Position numbers and translations under genes: made by a program. This document shows positions 1 to 6,558 of a stretch of 64,000 bases of DNA, piece after piece. The stretch's first letter is position 1. Each line of letters begins with the position of its first letter. The stretch is taken from NCBI GenBank assembly GCA_002336915.1, contig DDET01000023.1:15479-79478 (forward strand), given 5' to 3'. The DNA comes from Bacteroidetes bacterium UBA1947. GTDB taxonomy: Bacteria > Bacteroidota > Bacteroidia > Chitinophagales > Chitinophagaceae. The notes beneath the pieces are model-generated. The model had not been told where the DNA came from. It made no database searches and saw only the letters and a list, made by a program, of their open reading frames with translations.

Positions 1-284
1 CCATGAAAGACGGTAGCGATGCCGTTGCCGACTGGCCAATACTCAACGCGCTCATCAATACTGCCGGTGGTGCCAGTTGGGTATCATTCCATCACGGTGG
101 TGGCGTAGGCATGGGATACTCACTGCACGCAGGTATGGTAATAGTTGCCGATGGTACCGACGATGCAGCAGAGCGCCTGCACCGTGTCCTCCACAACGAC
201 CCTGCAATGGGCGTTATCCGCCACGCTGATGCAGGTTACGAAATAGCACAGGAGACAGCAAGAAAATTCAATCTAAATATATAA
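1..284 (+). CDS. hutU: Urocanate hydratase, C-terminal fragment (partial at window edge)
   Basis: This is the last ~94 codons of an open frame that enters from the left edge, so the start is outside the window. Urocanase hydrates urocanate to imidazolone propionate, the second step of histidine degradation in the cytosol. The stretch SWVSFHHGGGVGMGYSLHAG near residues 24-43 is the glycine-rich urocanase signature near the C-terminus and contacts the tightly bound NAD+. The end NLNI-stop is a plausible natural terminus. The following gene (ispF) starts 5 bases downstream, so the two are probably co-transcribed, although they belong to unrelated pathways. Confidence 0.93.
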   Translation, partial: MKDGSDAVADWPILNALINTAGGASWVSFHHGGGVGMGYSLHAGMVIVADGTDDAAERLHRVLHNDPAMGVIRHADAGYEIAQETARKFNLNI

Positions 285-289
285 CAGCC

Positions 290-769
290 GTGAGCTTCAG
301 GATAGGACAAGGGATCGATTTTCATCAACTCGCCGAGGGCCGCGAGCTTTGGTTAGGTGGGGTTTTGATTCCGCACCACAAAGGTGCTGTAGGCCACTCC
401 GATGCCGACGTCCTCCTCCACGCCATCTGCGATGCAATGCTCGGCGCACTCTGCCTCGGCGACATAGGCAAGCACTTCCCCGATACAGACGCAGCCTATA
501 AAGGCATCGATAGCAAAGTGCTCTTACAGCGCTGTTATCATCTCATCAAAGATCATGGCTACGGCATTGTAAATATCGACAGCACCCTGCTCTTGCAAGC
601 TCCCAAAATAAGTCCCTATGTAGAGCAGATGCGCCGCACCATCGCCGATATACTGCAGCTCGAAATTACGGACGTATCCATCAAAGCCACCACTACCGAA
701 CACCTCAGCTTTATAGGCCGCGAGGAGGGTGTTGTAGCAACCGCCAATATCTTACTCGAAAAAATGTAA
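290..769 (+). CDS. ispF: 2-C-methyl-D-erythritol 2,4-cyclodiphosphate synthase (IspF)
   Basis: The 159-residue protein has the usual family length. It catalyses CMP release and cyclodiphosphate formation in the MEP isoprenoid pathway, in the cytosol, as a trimer. Metal ligands D10 and H12 (GIDFH) and H44 (in DADVLLHA) are present, as are FPDTD and the C-terminal TTTEHLSFIGREEG segment. The start codon is GTG at 290; the frame has no better ATG and GTG-SFRIGQG aligns with the usual N-terminus. The N-terminal motif reads RIGQGIDFH where most members have RxGxGxDxH, a mild deviation. It lies 5 bp after hutU. Confidence 0.96.
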   Translation: MSFRIGQGIDFHQLAEGRELWLGGVLIPHHKGAVGHSDADVLLHAICDAMLGALCLGDIGKHFPDTDAAYKGIDSKVLLQRCYHLIKDHGYGIVNIDSTLLLQAPKISPYVEQMRRTIADILQLEITDVSIKATTTEHLSFIGREEGVVATANILLEKM

Positions 770-778
770 ATTGCTATC

Positions 779-1126
779 ATGAAAACTGCACTCATCGCAT
801 CCTGCATCCTCGCCCTGTTCCTCCTCAGCAGTTTCTCTGCCGATCCTGATAGCATTACACTTACCGGCCATTTGAAAACAAAGTCGAAGAAAAATGCTGC
901 TGTGGATGGTGTCTACATCTGTGCCCGCGAAGGCGACAATCACAACGCCGCCGGCGAGACCGAGACAGATGAAAAGGGCAACTTCACTATGGAGATAGAG
1001 CGCCAGGAGGGTGGCATCAAACCGGTCTCTATATACTATGTCAACGAAAAGTCGGACACTGTGCTGCTTAAAAAAGTAGCCCACTTCACCAGCGAAACGC
1101 CTGAGCTCACTTTTACAATAGAATAA
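779..1126 (+). CDS. Small exported protein of unknown function
   Basis: The 115-residue product begins with a clear signal peptide (MKTALIASCILALFLLSSFSA). The mature part resembles one short beta-sandwich with a DEKGNFTMEIE stretch, a pattern seen in carboxypeptidase-regulatory-like and transthyretin-like domains of Bacteroidota surface proteins. That resemblance is weak. It follows ispF by 9 bp and may be the last gene of the transcript. A short GC hairpin (CCGCC/GGCGG) follows at about 1128-1146 but has no T-run. Confidence 0.75.
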   Translation: MKTALIASCILALFLLSSFSADPDSITLTGHLKTKSKKNAAVDGVYICAREGDNHNAAGETETDEKGNFTMEIERQEGGIKPVSIYYVNEKSDTVLLKKVAHFTSETPELTFTIE

Positions 1127-1180
1127 GCCCGCCACTTTCGCGGCGGACTATCTATCTTCACATACTCTATCCGCACATTC

Positions 1181-1480
1181 TTAGCTCAGTCCGTTCTTCA
1201 CATGCCCGCTTACGCTGCTTGCTGCATCCACGCTCTCGTCCAGTATGGTCAGTATCCTGTGCCTTACATCGTCGCCTAGCCCGCTTATTTCTTTTTCCAG
1301 CGTCTTCCTCAGGTCTTCTACTTCTTTGCCTGCCTTACCTGTCAGCTTATACAGCTTCTTCTTCCACTTTACTGCGTTGTCCGCAATGTCTTCACGCAGT
1401 TCTTCCCCTTTTTCAGGAGCGATCAGTAAACCTACCAGCAGTCCTACGGCTGCCCCGGCAAAAAATTTTGATGTGCTCAT
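1181..1480 (-). CDS. YtxH domain-containing protein
   Basis: The 99-residue protein opens with a glycine/alanine-rich hydrophobic segment (FFAGAAVGLLVGLLIAPEKG) followed by an amphipathic, highly charged helical tail rich in K, E and D. This is the YtxH architecture: a membrane-anchored stress-associated protein of unknown mechanism. The frame stays open 20 codons upstream, but ATG at 1480 is preferred because MSTSKFFAG is the common family start and AAGGGT lies just upstream. It is transcribed after the small lipoprotein at 1512-1682, probably as a pair. Confidence 0.85.
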   Translation of the reverse strand: MSTSKFFAGAAVGLLVGLLIAPEKGEELREDIADNAVKWKKKLYKLTGKAGKEVEDLRKTLEKEISGLGDDVRHRILTILDESVDAASSVSGHVKNGLS

Positions 1481-1511
1481 ACCCTTGTTTTTTATTTGTT
1501 TAAAATCAGAA

Positions 1512-1682
1512 TTATTTCCTTCCGCCAAATACCTTGGCAAGCAAAAAGATCACCAGCGCCACTACGCCTACCACCATAAGTACACCGGCCCATACACCGG
1601 CCTTGAATATATCCCCTATCAGCCGGCAGCTGCTCAGCATCGACAGGAGTAATAGAACGGAAGCTATTGATATCTTCTTCAT
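1512..1682 (-). CDS. Small lipoprotein with C-terminal membrane helix
   Basis: From the ATG at 1682 the product is 56 residues: MKKISIASVLLLLSMLSSC gives a type II signal peptide with lipobox LSSC. One strong transmembrane helix (VLMVVGVVALVIFLLAKVF) and a basic tail FGGRK follow. Proteins of this shape occur in many Bacteroidota and some have been labelled phosphatidate cytidylyltransferase, which the length here cannot support. The open frame extends 15 codons further upstream without a signal sequence, so the internal start was chosen. It lies 31 bp upstream of the YtxH gene on the same strand. Confidence 0.75.
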   Translation of the reverse strand: MKKISIASVLLLLSMLSSCRLIGDIFKAGVWAGVLMVVGVVALVIFLLAKVFGGRK

Positions 1683-1816
1683 GATACGGAGCTTTTGTTT
1701 GCTCAGTTCACACTTAATTAAAACCATGCCAAGACCTGTGTAAACCTTTCATTTCCACCATTGTGCTTTCGTTTAAATAATTGTACATTGGATTAACGAA
1801 TGATTCGTTGTACTCT

Positions 1817-1837
1817 GTTCATTGTTCACTGTTCACT
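1817..1837 (+). repeat. Three degenerate heptamers (GTTCAYT) before a start codon
   Basis: The stretch reads GTTCATT GTTCACT GTTCACT, then an AT-rich 11-mer, then the ATG of the reductase at 1849. The same heptamer family occurs in reverse complement at 54712-54739. Confidence 0.8.
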
Positions 1838-1848
1838 ATTTTAATTTT

Positions 1849-2595
1849 ATGGACCAAAACCAAAAATACACGGCACTGGTTACCGGCAGCACAGGCGGCC
1901 TCGGCACCGATATGTGCAAACGCCTTGCCGACGATGGCTTTCACGTGGTGGCCAATTACAACAATGCCGAAAAGGCAGAAAAATGGAAAGTGAAAATGAA
2001 AGAGCAGGGTTATGATTTTGATATCTATCATGCGGACGTAAGTGATTATGAATCTGTGAAAAATATGGTGGAGCGGGTGGAAAAAGAGATAGGCCCTATC
2101 GATGTGCTGGTGAACAATGCCGGTATCACCCGCGATGGACAGTTCCGCAAAATGACGCCCGAGAACTGGGACGCGGTTATGAAGACCAATCTCTACAGTG
2201 TGTTCAACTGTACCCGCAATGTCATCAACCAGATGATAGACCGCGAGTATGGCCGTATCATCAACATCTCATCGGTGAACGGGCAACGTGGGCAGTTTGG
2301 CCAGGCCAACTACTCTGCGGCTAAGGCCGGCATGCACGGCTTTACAAAGACCCTGGCTATGGAAGTGGCCCGTAAAGGCATCACCGTCAATACCATCTCC
2401 CCCGGCTATATAGCTACCGATATGGTAATGGCTGTGCCTGAGGAGATACGCAACAAGATAGTAGCCGAGATACCACTGGGCCGCCTGGGTGGTACCGAGG
2501 AGATAGCACACCTTGTGTCATTCCTTGCATCCAAAGAGGCCAGCTTTATTACAGGTGCCAATTACGCCATCAACGGCGGGCAGCATGTGTATTAA
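1849..2595 (+). CDS. phbB: Acetoacetyl-CoA reductase (SDR family)
   Basis: The 248-residue protein is a classical short-chain dehydrogenase with cofactor motif TGSTGGLG (residues 12-19), NNAG (89-92) and catalytic S141/S142, Y155 and K159. The RDGQFRKMTPENWDAVMKTN and SPGYIATDMV segments fit the PhbB/FabG-like 3-oxoacyl-CoA reductase subgroup that reduces acetoacetyl-CoA with NADPH for polyhydroxybutyrate or related metabolism. FabG is the main alternative. No polymerase or thiolase gene lies nearby, so the physiological role is inferred from sequence only. ATG at 1849 was chosen over the ORF opening at 1822 because MDQNQKYTALVTG matches the family start. Confidence 0.85.
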   Translation: MDQNQKYTALVTGSTGGLGTDMCKRLADDGFHVVANYNNAEKAEKWKVKMKEQGYDFDIYHADVSDYESVKNMVERVEKEIGPIDVLVNNAGITRDGQFRKMTPENWDAVMKTNLYSVFNCTRNVINQMIDREYGRIINISSVNGQRGQFGQANYSAAKAGMHGFTKTLAMEVARKGITVNTISPGYIATDMVMAVPEEIRNKIVAEIPLGRLGGTEEIAHLVSFLASKEASFITGANYAINGGQHVY

Positions 2596-2641
2596 TTGCT
2601 GAATGGCTCAATATGCAATGGCGCAATGCTGCTAAAAGGAT

Positions 2642-2725
2642 AACCCCAACGGGGTTTAATGTTAATAGCCCCGGATGCAATCCGGGGTTTATTGTGTCAT
2701 TACCTCCCAACCCCGGAGGGTGTTG
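2642..2725. repeat. Compound palindromic intergenic element (three small hairpins)
   Basis: Between the reductase and the convergent CPBP gene lie AACCCC-aac-GGGGTT (2642-2656), CCCCGGAT-gca-ATCCGGGG (2669-2687, perfect 8-bp stem followed by TTT) and CCTCC-caacccc-GGAGG (about 2703-2719). The middle hairpin could work as a terminator for both convergent genes. A related motif, AAGCCCCTCCGGGGTT, occurs at about 54810-54825. Confidence 0.7.
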
Positions 2726-2733
2726 AATGTTTT

Positions 2734-3546
2734 CTACTCACTGGCATCGACAACCCGCTCCCTCCGCGACAGGTTCTTAGGCTTAAAGATCACTATGGTC
2801 AATATGCCCCATAGCGTTATGATAAAACCCATATAGCCTGCTACATTCTTGTCTGCTATATCAGCAGTGAAGGGGATATCGATGCAGGCATGGAAGACCG
2901 CGCAGATAAGTATACTGCCGCGCGTTGAGTTATAGAGCCAGCTAAGCAGTACGCTACCCGTAACCAGGCTCATTACCCAGCCTGCAATACCAGCCATATC
3001 CATATGGGTATAGCCGGGGCGGTAAAAGAACAAAGGCCAATGCCATACCGCCCAGAAAGCAGTAAGCAAAAGGCTCGCACTCAATGCATTCATTTTGCCC
3101 TGCAACCGCGGCAGCGCAAATCCCCGCCAGCCCACTTCTTCGCCAAAGCCGAAAAAAGCGATGTTGTAAATAATAAACACAGGCAAACTAAATGCCGGGA
3201 ACTCTTTATTGTGCAACAGTCCCCTCATTTCAATAGCACTGCCATTTATTAAATAGCCCGCCAGCATCGCCATCACTGCTATAACAAATGGACTTAATAA
3301 TGCGATCGCCGGGTAGATAAGCGGCCTGGCCTTAAAGCAGTTCTTTGCCAGCTCCTTTACAGCGCCCTTCTTCCCATAAATGCTGGTAGTAACAACGGCC
3401 GCCAGCAGTGGCCCCAGGGCACCTATACCATGGTGGAATGGCAATACAGGCAGGCCCTGCAGATCGAATATATGGCCGTACAAGGGCAGCCATACGGTCC
3501 ATGAAATGAGGTAGGCAAGCCCAAAAAGAGTGACCAATTGTTTCAC
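2734..3546 (-). CDS. CPBP family intramembrane glutamic endopeptidase
   Basis: The 270-residue protein has about eight hydrophobic helices. The CPBP (CAAX protease and bacteriocin-processing) motifs are present: EExxxR as E136, E137 and R141 in GEEVGWRG, the FWAVWHW motif with H169, and a third histidine motif around H219 (FHACID). Members cleave within the membrane; substrates in bacteria are mostly unknown. The start codon is GTG at 3546. It is followed by the hairpin element at 2642-2725 and converges with the reductase gene. Confidence 0.88.
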   Translation of the reverse strand: MKQLVTLFGLAYLISWTVWLPLYGHIFDLQGLPVLPFHHGIGALGPLLAAVVTTSIYGKKGAVKELAKNCFKARPLIYPAIALLSPFVIAVMAMLAGYLINGSAIEMRGLLHNKEFPAFSLPVFIIYNIAFFGFGEEVGWRGFALPRLQGKMNALSASLLLTAFWAVWHWPLFFYRPGYTHMDMAGIAGWVMSLVTGSVLLSWLYNSTRGSILICAVFHACIDIPFTADIADKNVAGYMGFIITLWGILTIVIFKPKNLSRRERVVDASE

Positions 3547-3627
3547 CCTTTATCTTTCTTTTTACGCAATGAAAATAGGGGAGATCATTATTGGCATGGA
3601 TGACGATGGTCATCGGCCGTCGTGATG

Positions 3628-4242
3628 TTAGGCAGCTACGCGCTGCAATATGATCTTGCAGGGCTCTTCCGATGTTACCTTTACATGGTGGCTTATATGC
3701 AGGGGTATGATCAGCACATCGCCGGCGGCCATGCTGTGTACATCATTGCCTATGGTGATTTCGCAGCTGCCTTCTACTATGAGGAATTTCTCCTGCTCTG
3801 TGGAATGCGTCTCGGGCGGGGCGCCGTATTTAAGCCAGACGATTGCCGTGGTCACTTCGGGGCTGTAACCTATTATGCGGGCATAGGCGTCTTGCAGGGG
3901 TTCTGTAAGCTGAAGGTCTTCGCGCTTCAGCCATTCTTCATAGTCCTCTATTTTCGATCCCAATCCCAGCATGGGGGGCTTGCCCGGCTGCTCCCCCTTC
4001 TTCATGCGCTCCATGTAGTTGATGGTCGCCATCAGGAAGGTCTTTATCGTCGGGTCTTCGGGCTCCATAGCATGCGTTCGGGCATAGCTTTCCAGGGCTA
4101 TGCCGATGGCCTCTATCTCATCGCGCACCTCGCTATGCATGGCTGCCATGTGCTCTACCTGCTCTTGCTCAGCAACTGAGCACTGGCCCAGCACATACAT
4201 TTCCAGTATGCCCGATTCGATGAATGTGTTTACATCATTCAT
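3628..4242 (-). CDS. Anti-sigma-like N-terminus plus cupin domain protein
   Basis: The 204-residue protein has two parts. Residues 1-60 (FIESGILEMYVLGQCSVAEQ onward) resemble the helical sigma-binding domain of anti-sigma factors such as RskA/ChrR. Residues ~115-200 form a cupin barrel (HSTEQEKFLIVEGSCEITIG and AAGDVLIIPLHISHHV). ChrR also combines these two modules, but the HxxxCxxC zinc site of ChrR is not visible here. No sigma factor gene is adjacent. A role as a sensor that titrates an ECF sigma factor is inference; it could equally be a cytosolic cupin with a decayed partner domain. Confidence 0.75.
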   Translation of the reverse strand: MNDVNTFIESGILEMYVLGQCSVAEQEQVEHMAAMHSEVRDEIEAIGIALESYARTHAMEPEDPTIKTFLMATINYMERMKKGEQPGKPPMLGLGSKIEDYEEWLKREDLQLTEPLQDAYARIIGYSPEVTTAIVWLKYGAPPETHSTEQEKFLIVEGSCEITIGNDVHSMAAGDVLIIPLHISHHVKVTSEEPCKIILQRVAA

Positions 4243-4469
4243 CGCCGGGGGGTTGATATGTTTATTGCATGCTTATGCATTGTATCCCATTTATATTTTC
4301 GCAGCCCAATTTCCACAAAATTATTAAGAAAATCAGCTCTGCCTAAACTATTGTTTACATATACGATAAGGGTAGCCGGCTGGTTTTCAATGGTCCTCCT
4401 ATTTTTACCTTCGTTCGGAGAGACCCTATCTCTGTCCAAACCTTTTTGGTCCTCCCCTGTTATGTAGCT

Positions 4470-5006
4470 ATGGGCTCTTATTACCTAAATACGAAAACAA
4501 TAAAAATATTTGTTATATTTATGCTTATGTCATCAACCAGCGCTAATGCTCAATTGCAAACTGTTCCACATGTGGACATAGCACAATATGCCGGCAAGTG
4601 GTATGAGATCGCCTCCTTTCCGCAGCGCTTCCAGCGGGGCTGCCACTGCACTACTGCCACCTACACAGTCAGCCCAAAAGGTTTTGTAGTTGTTGAGAAC
4701 AGGTGCAATAAGGACAGCGTGAACGGCAAGGTATCTTATATAAAAGGCAAGGCATTTGTTGAAGCTAATTCCGGCAATGCCAAACTTAAGGTGCAGTTCT
4801 TCTGGCCCTTCCGCGCTAAATACTGGATCATAGACCTGGCCGATGACTATAGCTATGCCGTAGTAAGCCACCCCAATATGAAATATCTCTGGATACTCTG
4901 CCGCAAGCCGGTAATGGAGGACGGTACCTATAAGGCCATCCTGGCACGGCTTGAGGCAAAGGGCTTCAACTTAAGTAAGTTACAACGCACCATACAGTTG
5001 CCCTAA
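4470..5006 (+). CDS. Bacterial lipocalin (Blc-like)
   Basis: From the ATG at 4470 the product is 178 residues with an N-terminal signal peptide ending around SSTSANA-Q. The lipocalin signature GKWYEIASFPQRFQ and the downstream YTV, NRC and WIIDLADDYSYAVVSHP segments match the Blc/apolipoprotein D group, which binds lipids or fatty acids in the periplasm or outer membrane. No lipobox is seen, so it is probably soluble in the periplasm. The frame also opens from a TTG at 4446, giving eight extra residues that fit no signal peptide better. It converges with the SDR gene 1 bp after its stop. Confidence 0.9.
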   Translation: MGSYYLNTKTIKIFVIFMLMSSTSANAQLQTVPHVDIAQYAGKWYEIASFPQRFQRGCHCTTATYTVSPKGFVVVENRCNKDSVNGKVSYIKGKAFVEANSGNAKLKVQFFWPFRAKYWIIDLADDYSYAVVSHPNMKYLWILCRKPVMEDGTYKAILARLEAKGFNLSKLQRTIQLP

Positions 5007-5007
5007 G

Positions 5008-5820
5008 CTAGCGCATCATCGAGAGCATCACCCTGTCAAACATCCTGTCGGAGAGTATTTTCCTTGCGAACAGGATCAGCTTTGCACCACCGCCTGTGGC
5101 ATACCTTGTCTTGGGCCGGGCCACCGTTATGGCTTTCACGATCGTTTTTGCTACCACTATGGGCAGACTGCCCCGCTTATCGGCTTGCTCAAACATCTTG
5201 TAATGTTTGTGCGCCAGTTCTTTATAGGCAGTATCGCCCGACATCTTCAGCATACTTTCCCTGGCTATACCCGCCCACTCCGTAACGATGGCCCCCGGCC
5301 TTATCACCACCACGTCTATACCAAACTCCTTCAACTCCATCCTCAGGCTGTCGCTCAGGCCCTCTACCGCGTATTTGGTAGCATGGTACCATGCGCCGTG
5401 CGGCTCGCCAATCTCGCCGCCTATCGACGATATATTGATGATGCGGCCCGAATGCTGCGCGCGCATATAGGGCAATACCAGCTGCGTAAGCCGCGCCATG
5501 CCAAATATGTTCACCTCGAACTGGTAGCGCGCTTCCGATAGCGGTACATCTTCCAGGGCCCCGTACGAGCCGTAGCCCGCATTGTTCACCAGCACATCTA
5601 TAGTATGCTCATTGGCTATTATCTCCTTTATCCCATCCACCATCGATTCGTCATCGGTCACATCCATGGCTATAAGTTTCACTCCTGCCTGCTTCAGCTC
5701 CTGCATTTTATCCAGACGGCGTGCTGCGCCATATACGGTATAGCCCTGCTTTACCAGCAGCTTTGCGGTTTCTTTACCTATTCCCGATGAGGCCCCTGTT
5801 ATTAATGCTACTTTACTCAT
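5008..5820 (-). CDS. SDR family NAD(P)-dependent oxidoreductase
   Basis: The 270-residue protein carries TGASSGIG (8-15), NNAG (79-82), S132, Y145 and K149. The AARRLDKM segment after beta-2 suggests NADP(H) preference. The C-terminal KTIVKAITVARPKTRYATG pattern is typical of the classical SDRs often named retinol-dehydrogenase-like or YusZ-like. Substrate is unknown. The TetR gene lies 66 bp upstream on the same strand, so this gene may be part of that regulator's local regulon. Confidence 0.88.
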   Translation of the reverse strand: MSKVALITGASSGIGKETAKLLVKQGYTVYGAARRLDKMQELKQAGVKLIAMDVTDDESMVDGIKEIIANEHTIDVLVNNAGYGSYGALEDVPLSEARYQFEVNIFGMARLTQLVLPYMRAQHSGRIINISSIGGEIGEPHGAWYHATKYAVEGLSDSLRMELKEFGIDVVVIRPGAIVTEWAGIARESMLKMSGDTAYKELAHKHYKMFEQADKRGSLPIVVAKTIVKAITVARPKTRYATGGGAKLILFARKILSDRMFDRVMLSMMR

Positions 5821-5886
5821 TTTATATTTGTTTTAATGTTTATAATTTGACTGACTACTCACTCTATTTTATGCTCAAAAAATATA

Positions 5887-6447
5887 TCAGGTCAGCATAT
5901 CCCACAGTAGCTCAAAGGTATCACTAATGTACTGGTGCTGTTTTGTTTTCGAAAATTCCTGCCCCGCCAGGTATTGGTTAAGTGCATAGGTATGGCTGGT
6001 AATAAGGGTATATAAAAGGTCCACCGGCAGGTCTTTTATTATCTTGTCCTTTATGCCCATGCGCAGCATGTCAAGTATGGGTTTGGTCTGCTTGTCCACC
6101 TCCACAGGGTCTAGCACGGTGTGGTAGGGCGACGCGTTGAAGAGCTGTATAAAGCGGAACTCGGCATTATGGTCCAGCGCCCAGTAAAGGGATGCGAGGT
6201 ATTGTCCCTTCACCCTTTCTTTAAAACCGGCCTCCTGTTTCGCGTTCTGCTCTATATACTCATTGAGGCGTGTTTTGATGTCTATATACAGGGCCATTAC
6301 CAGGTCATCCTTCGTTGGGAAGTAGTGGAACAAGGTACCATTAGCCACTCCTGCCTCCTGGGCTATCTTGCTGGTGGGCGTGCCGTGAAAGCCAAACTCC
6401 ACAAAGAGCTTGATGGCGGCATCGAGTATGAGTTGTTTTTTATCCAA
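5887..6447 (-). CDS. TetR/AcrR family transcriptional regulator
   Basis: The 186-residue protein starts with a canonical TetR helix-turn-helix (ILDAAIKLFVEFGFHGTPTS, then ANGTLFHYFPTKDDL), followed by an all-helical ligand/dimer domain. No ATG is available; a TTG at 6447 places the start immediately before DKKQLILDAA, the normal position. A -7 box TAATTTTG lies on the same strand at 6474-6481. The gene precedes the SDR gene at 5008-5820 in the same direction and may repress both itself and the SDR. Confidence 0.9.
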   Translation of the reverse strand: MDKKQLILDAAIKLFVEFGFHGTPTSKIAQEAGVANGTLFHYFPTKDDLVMALYIDIKTRLNEYIEQNAKQEAGFKERVKGQYLASLYWALDHNAEFRFIQLFNASPYHTVLDPVEVDKQTKPILDMLRMGIKDKIIKDLPVDLLYTLITSHTYALNQYLAGQEFSKTKQHQYISDTFELLWDMLT

Positions 6448-6473
6448 TTATCCTATATTGACTGAACACTCCA

Positions 6474-6481
6474 CAAAATTA
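6474..6481 (-). promoter_or_regulatory. Bacteroidota -7 box (TAATTTTG) for the TetR gene
   Basis: An exact TAnnTTTG match on the minus strand, 27 bp upstream of the TTG start at 6447. Confidence 0.5.
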
Positions 6482-6558
6482 AGGACATTTTTCAAATATG
6501 CAAATTCTTTTACCATAGGCATATCAATTTACATGCGTAGATGCAAATTTTGGTACTA

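Noticed and set aside
1128..1146. CCGCC/GGCGG hairpin between gene 779-1126 and YtxH as a terminator
   Set aside because: Short stem with an 8-nt loop and no T-run on either side.
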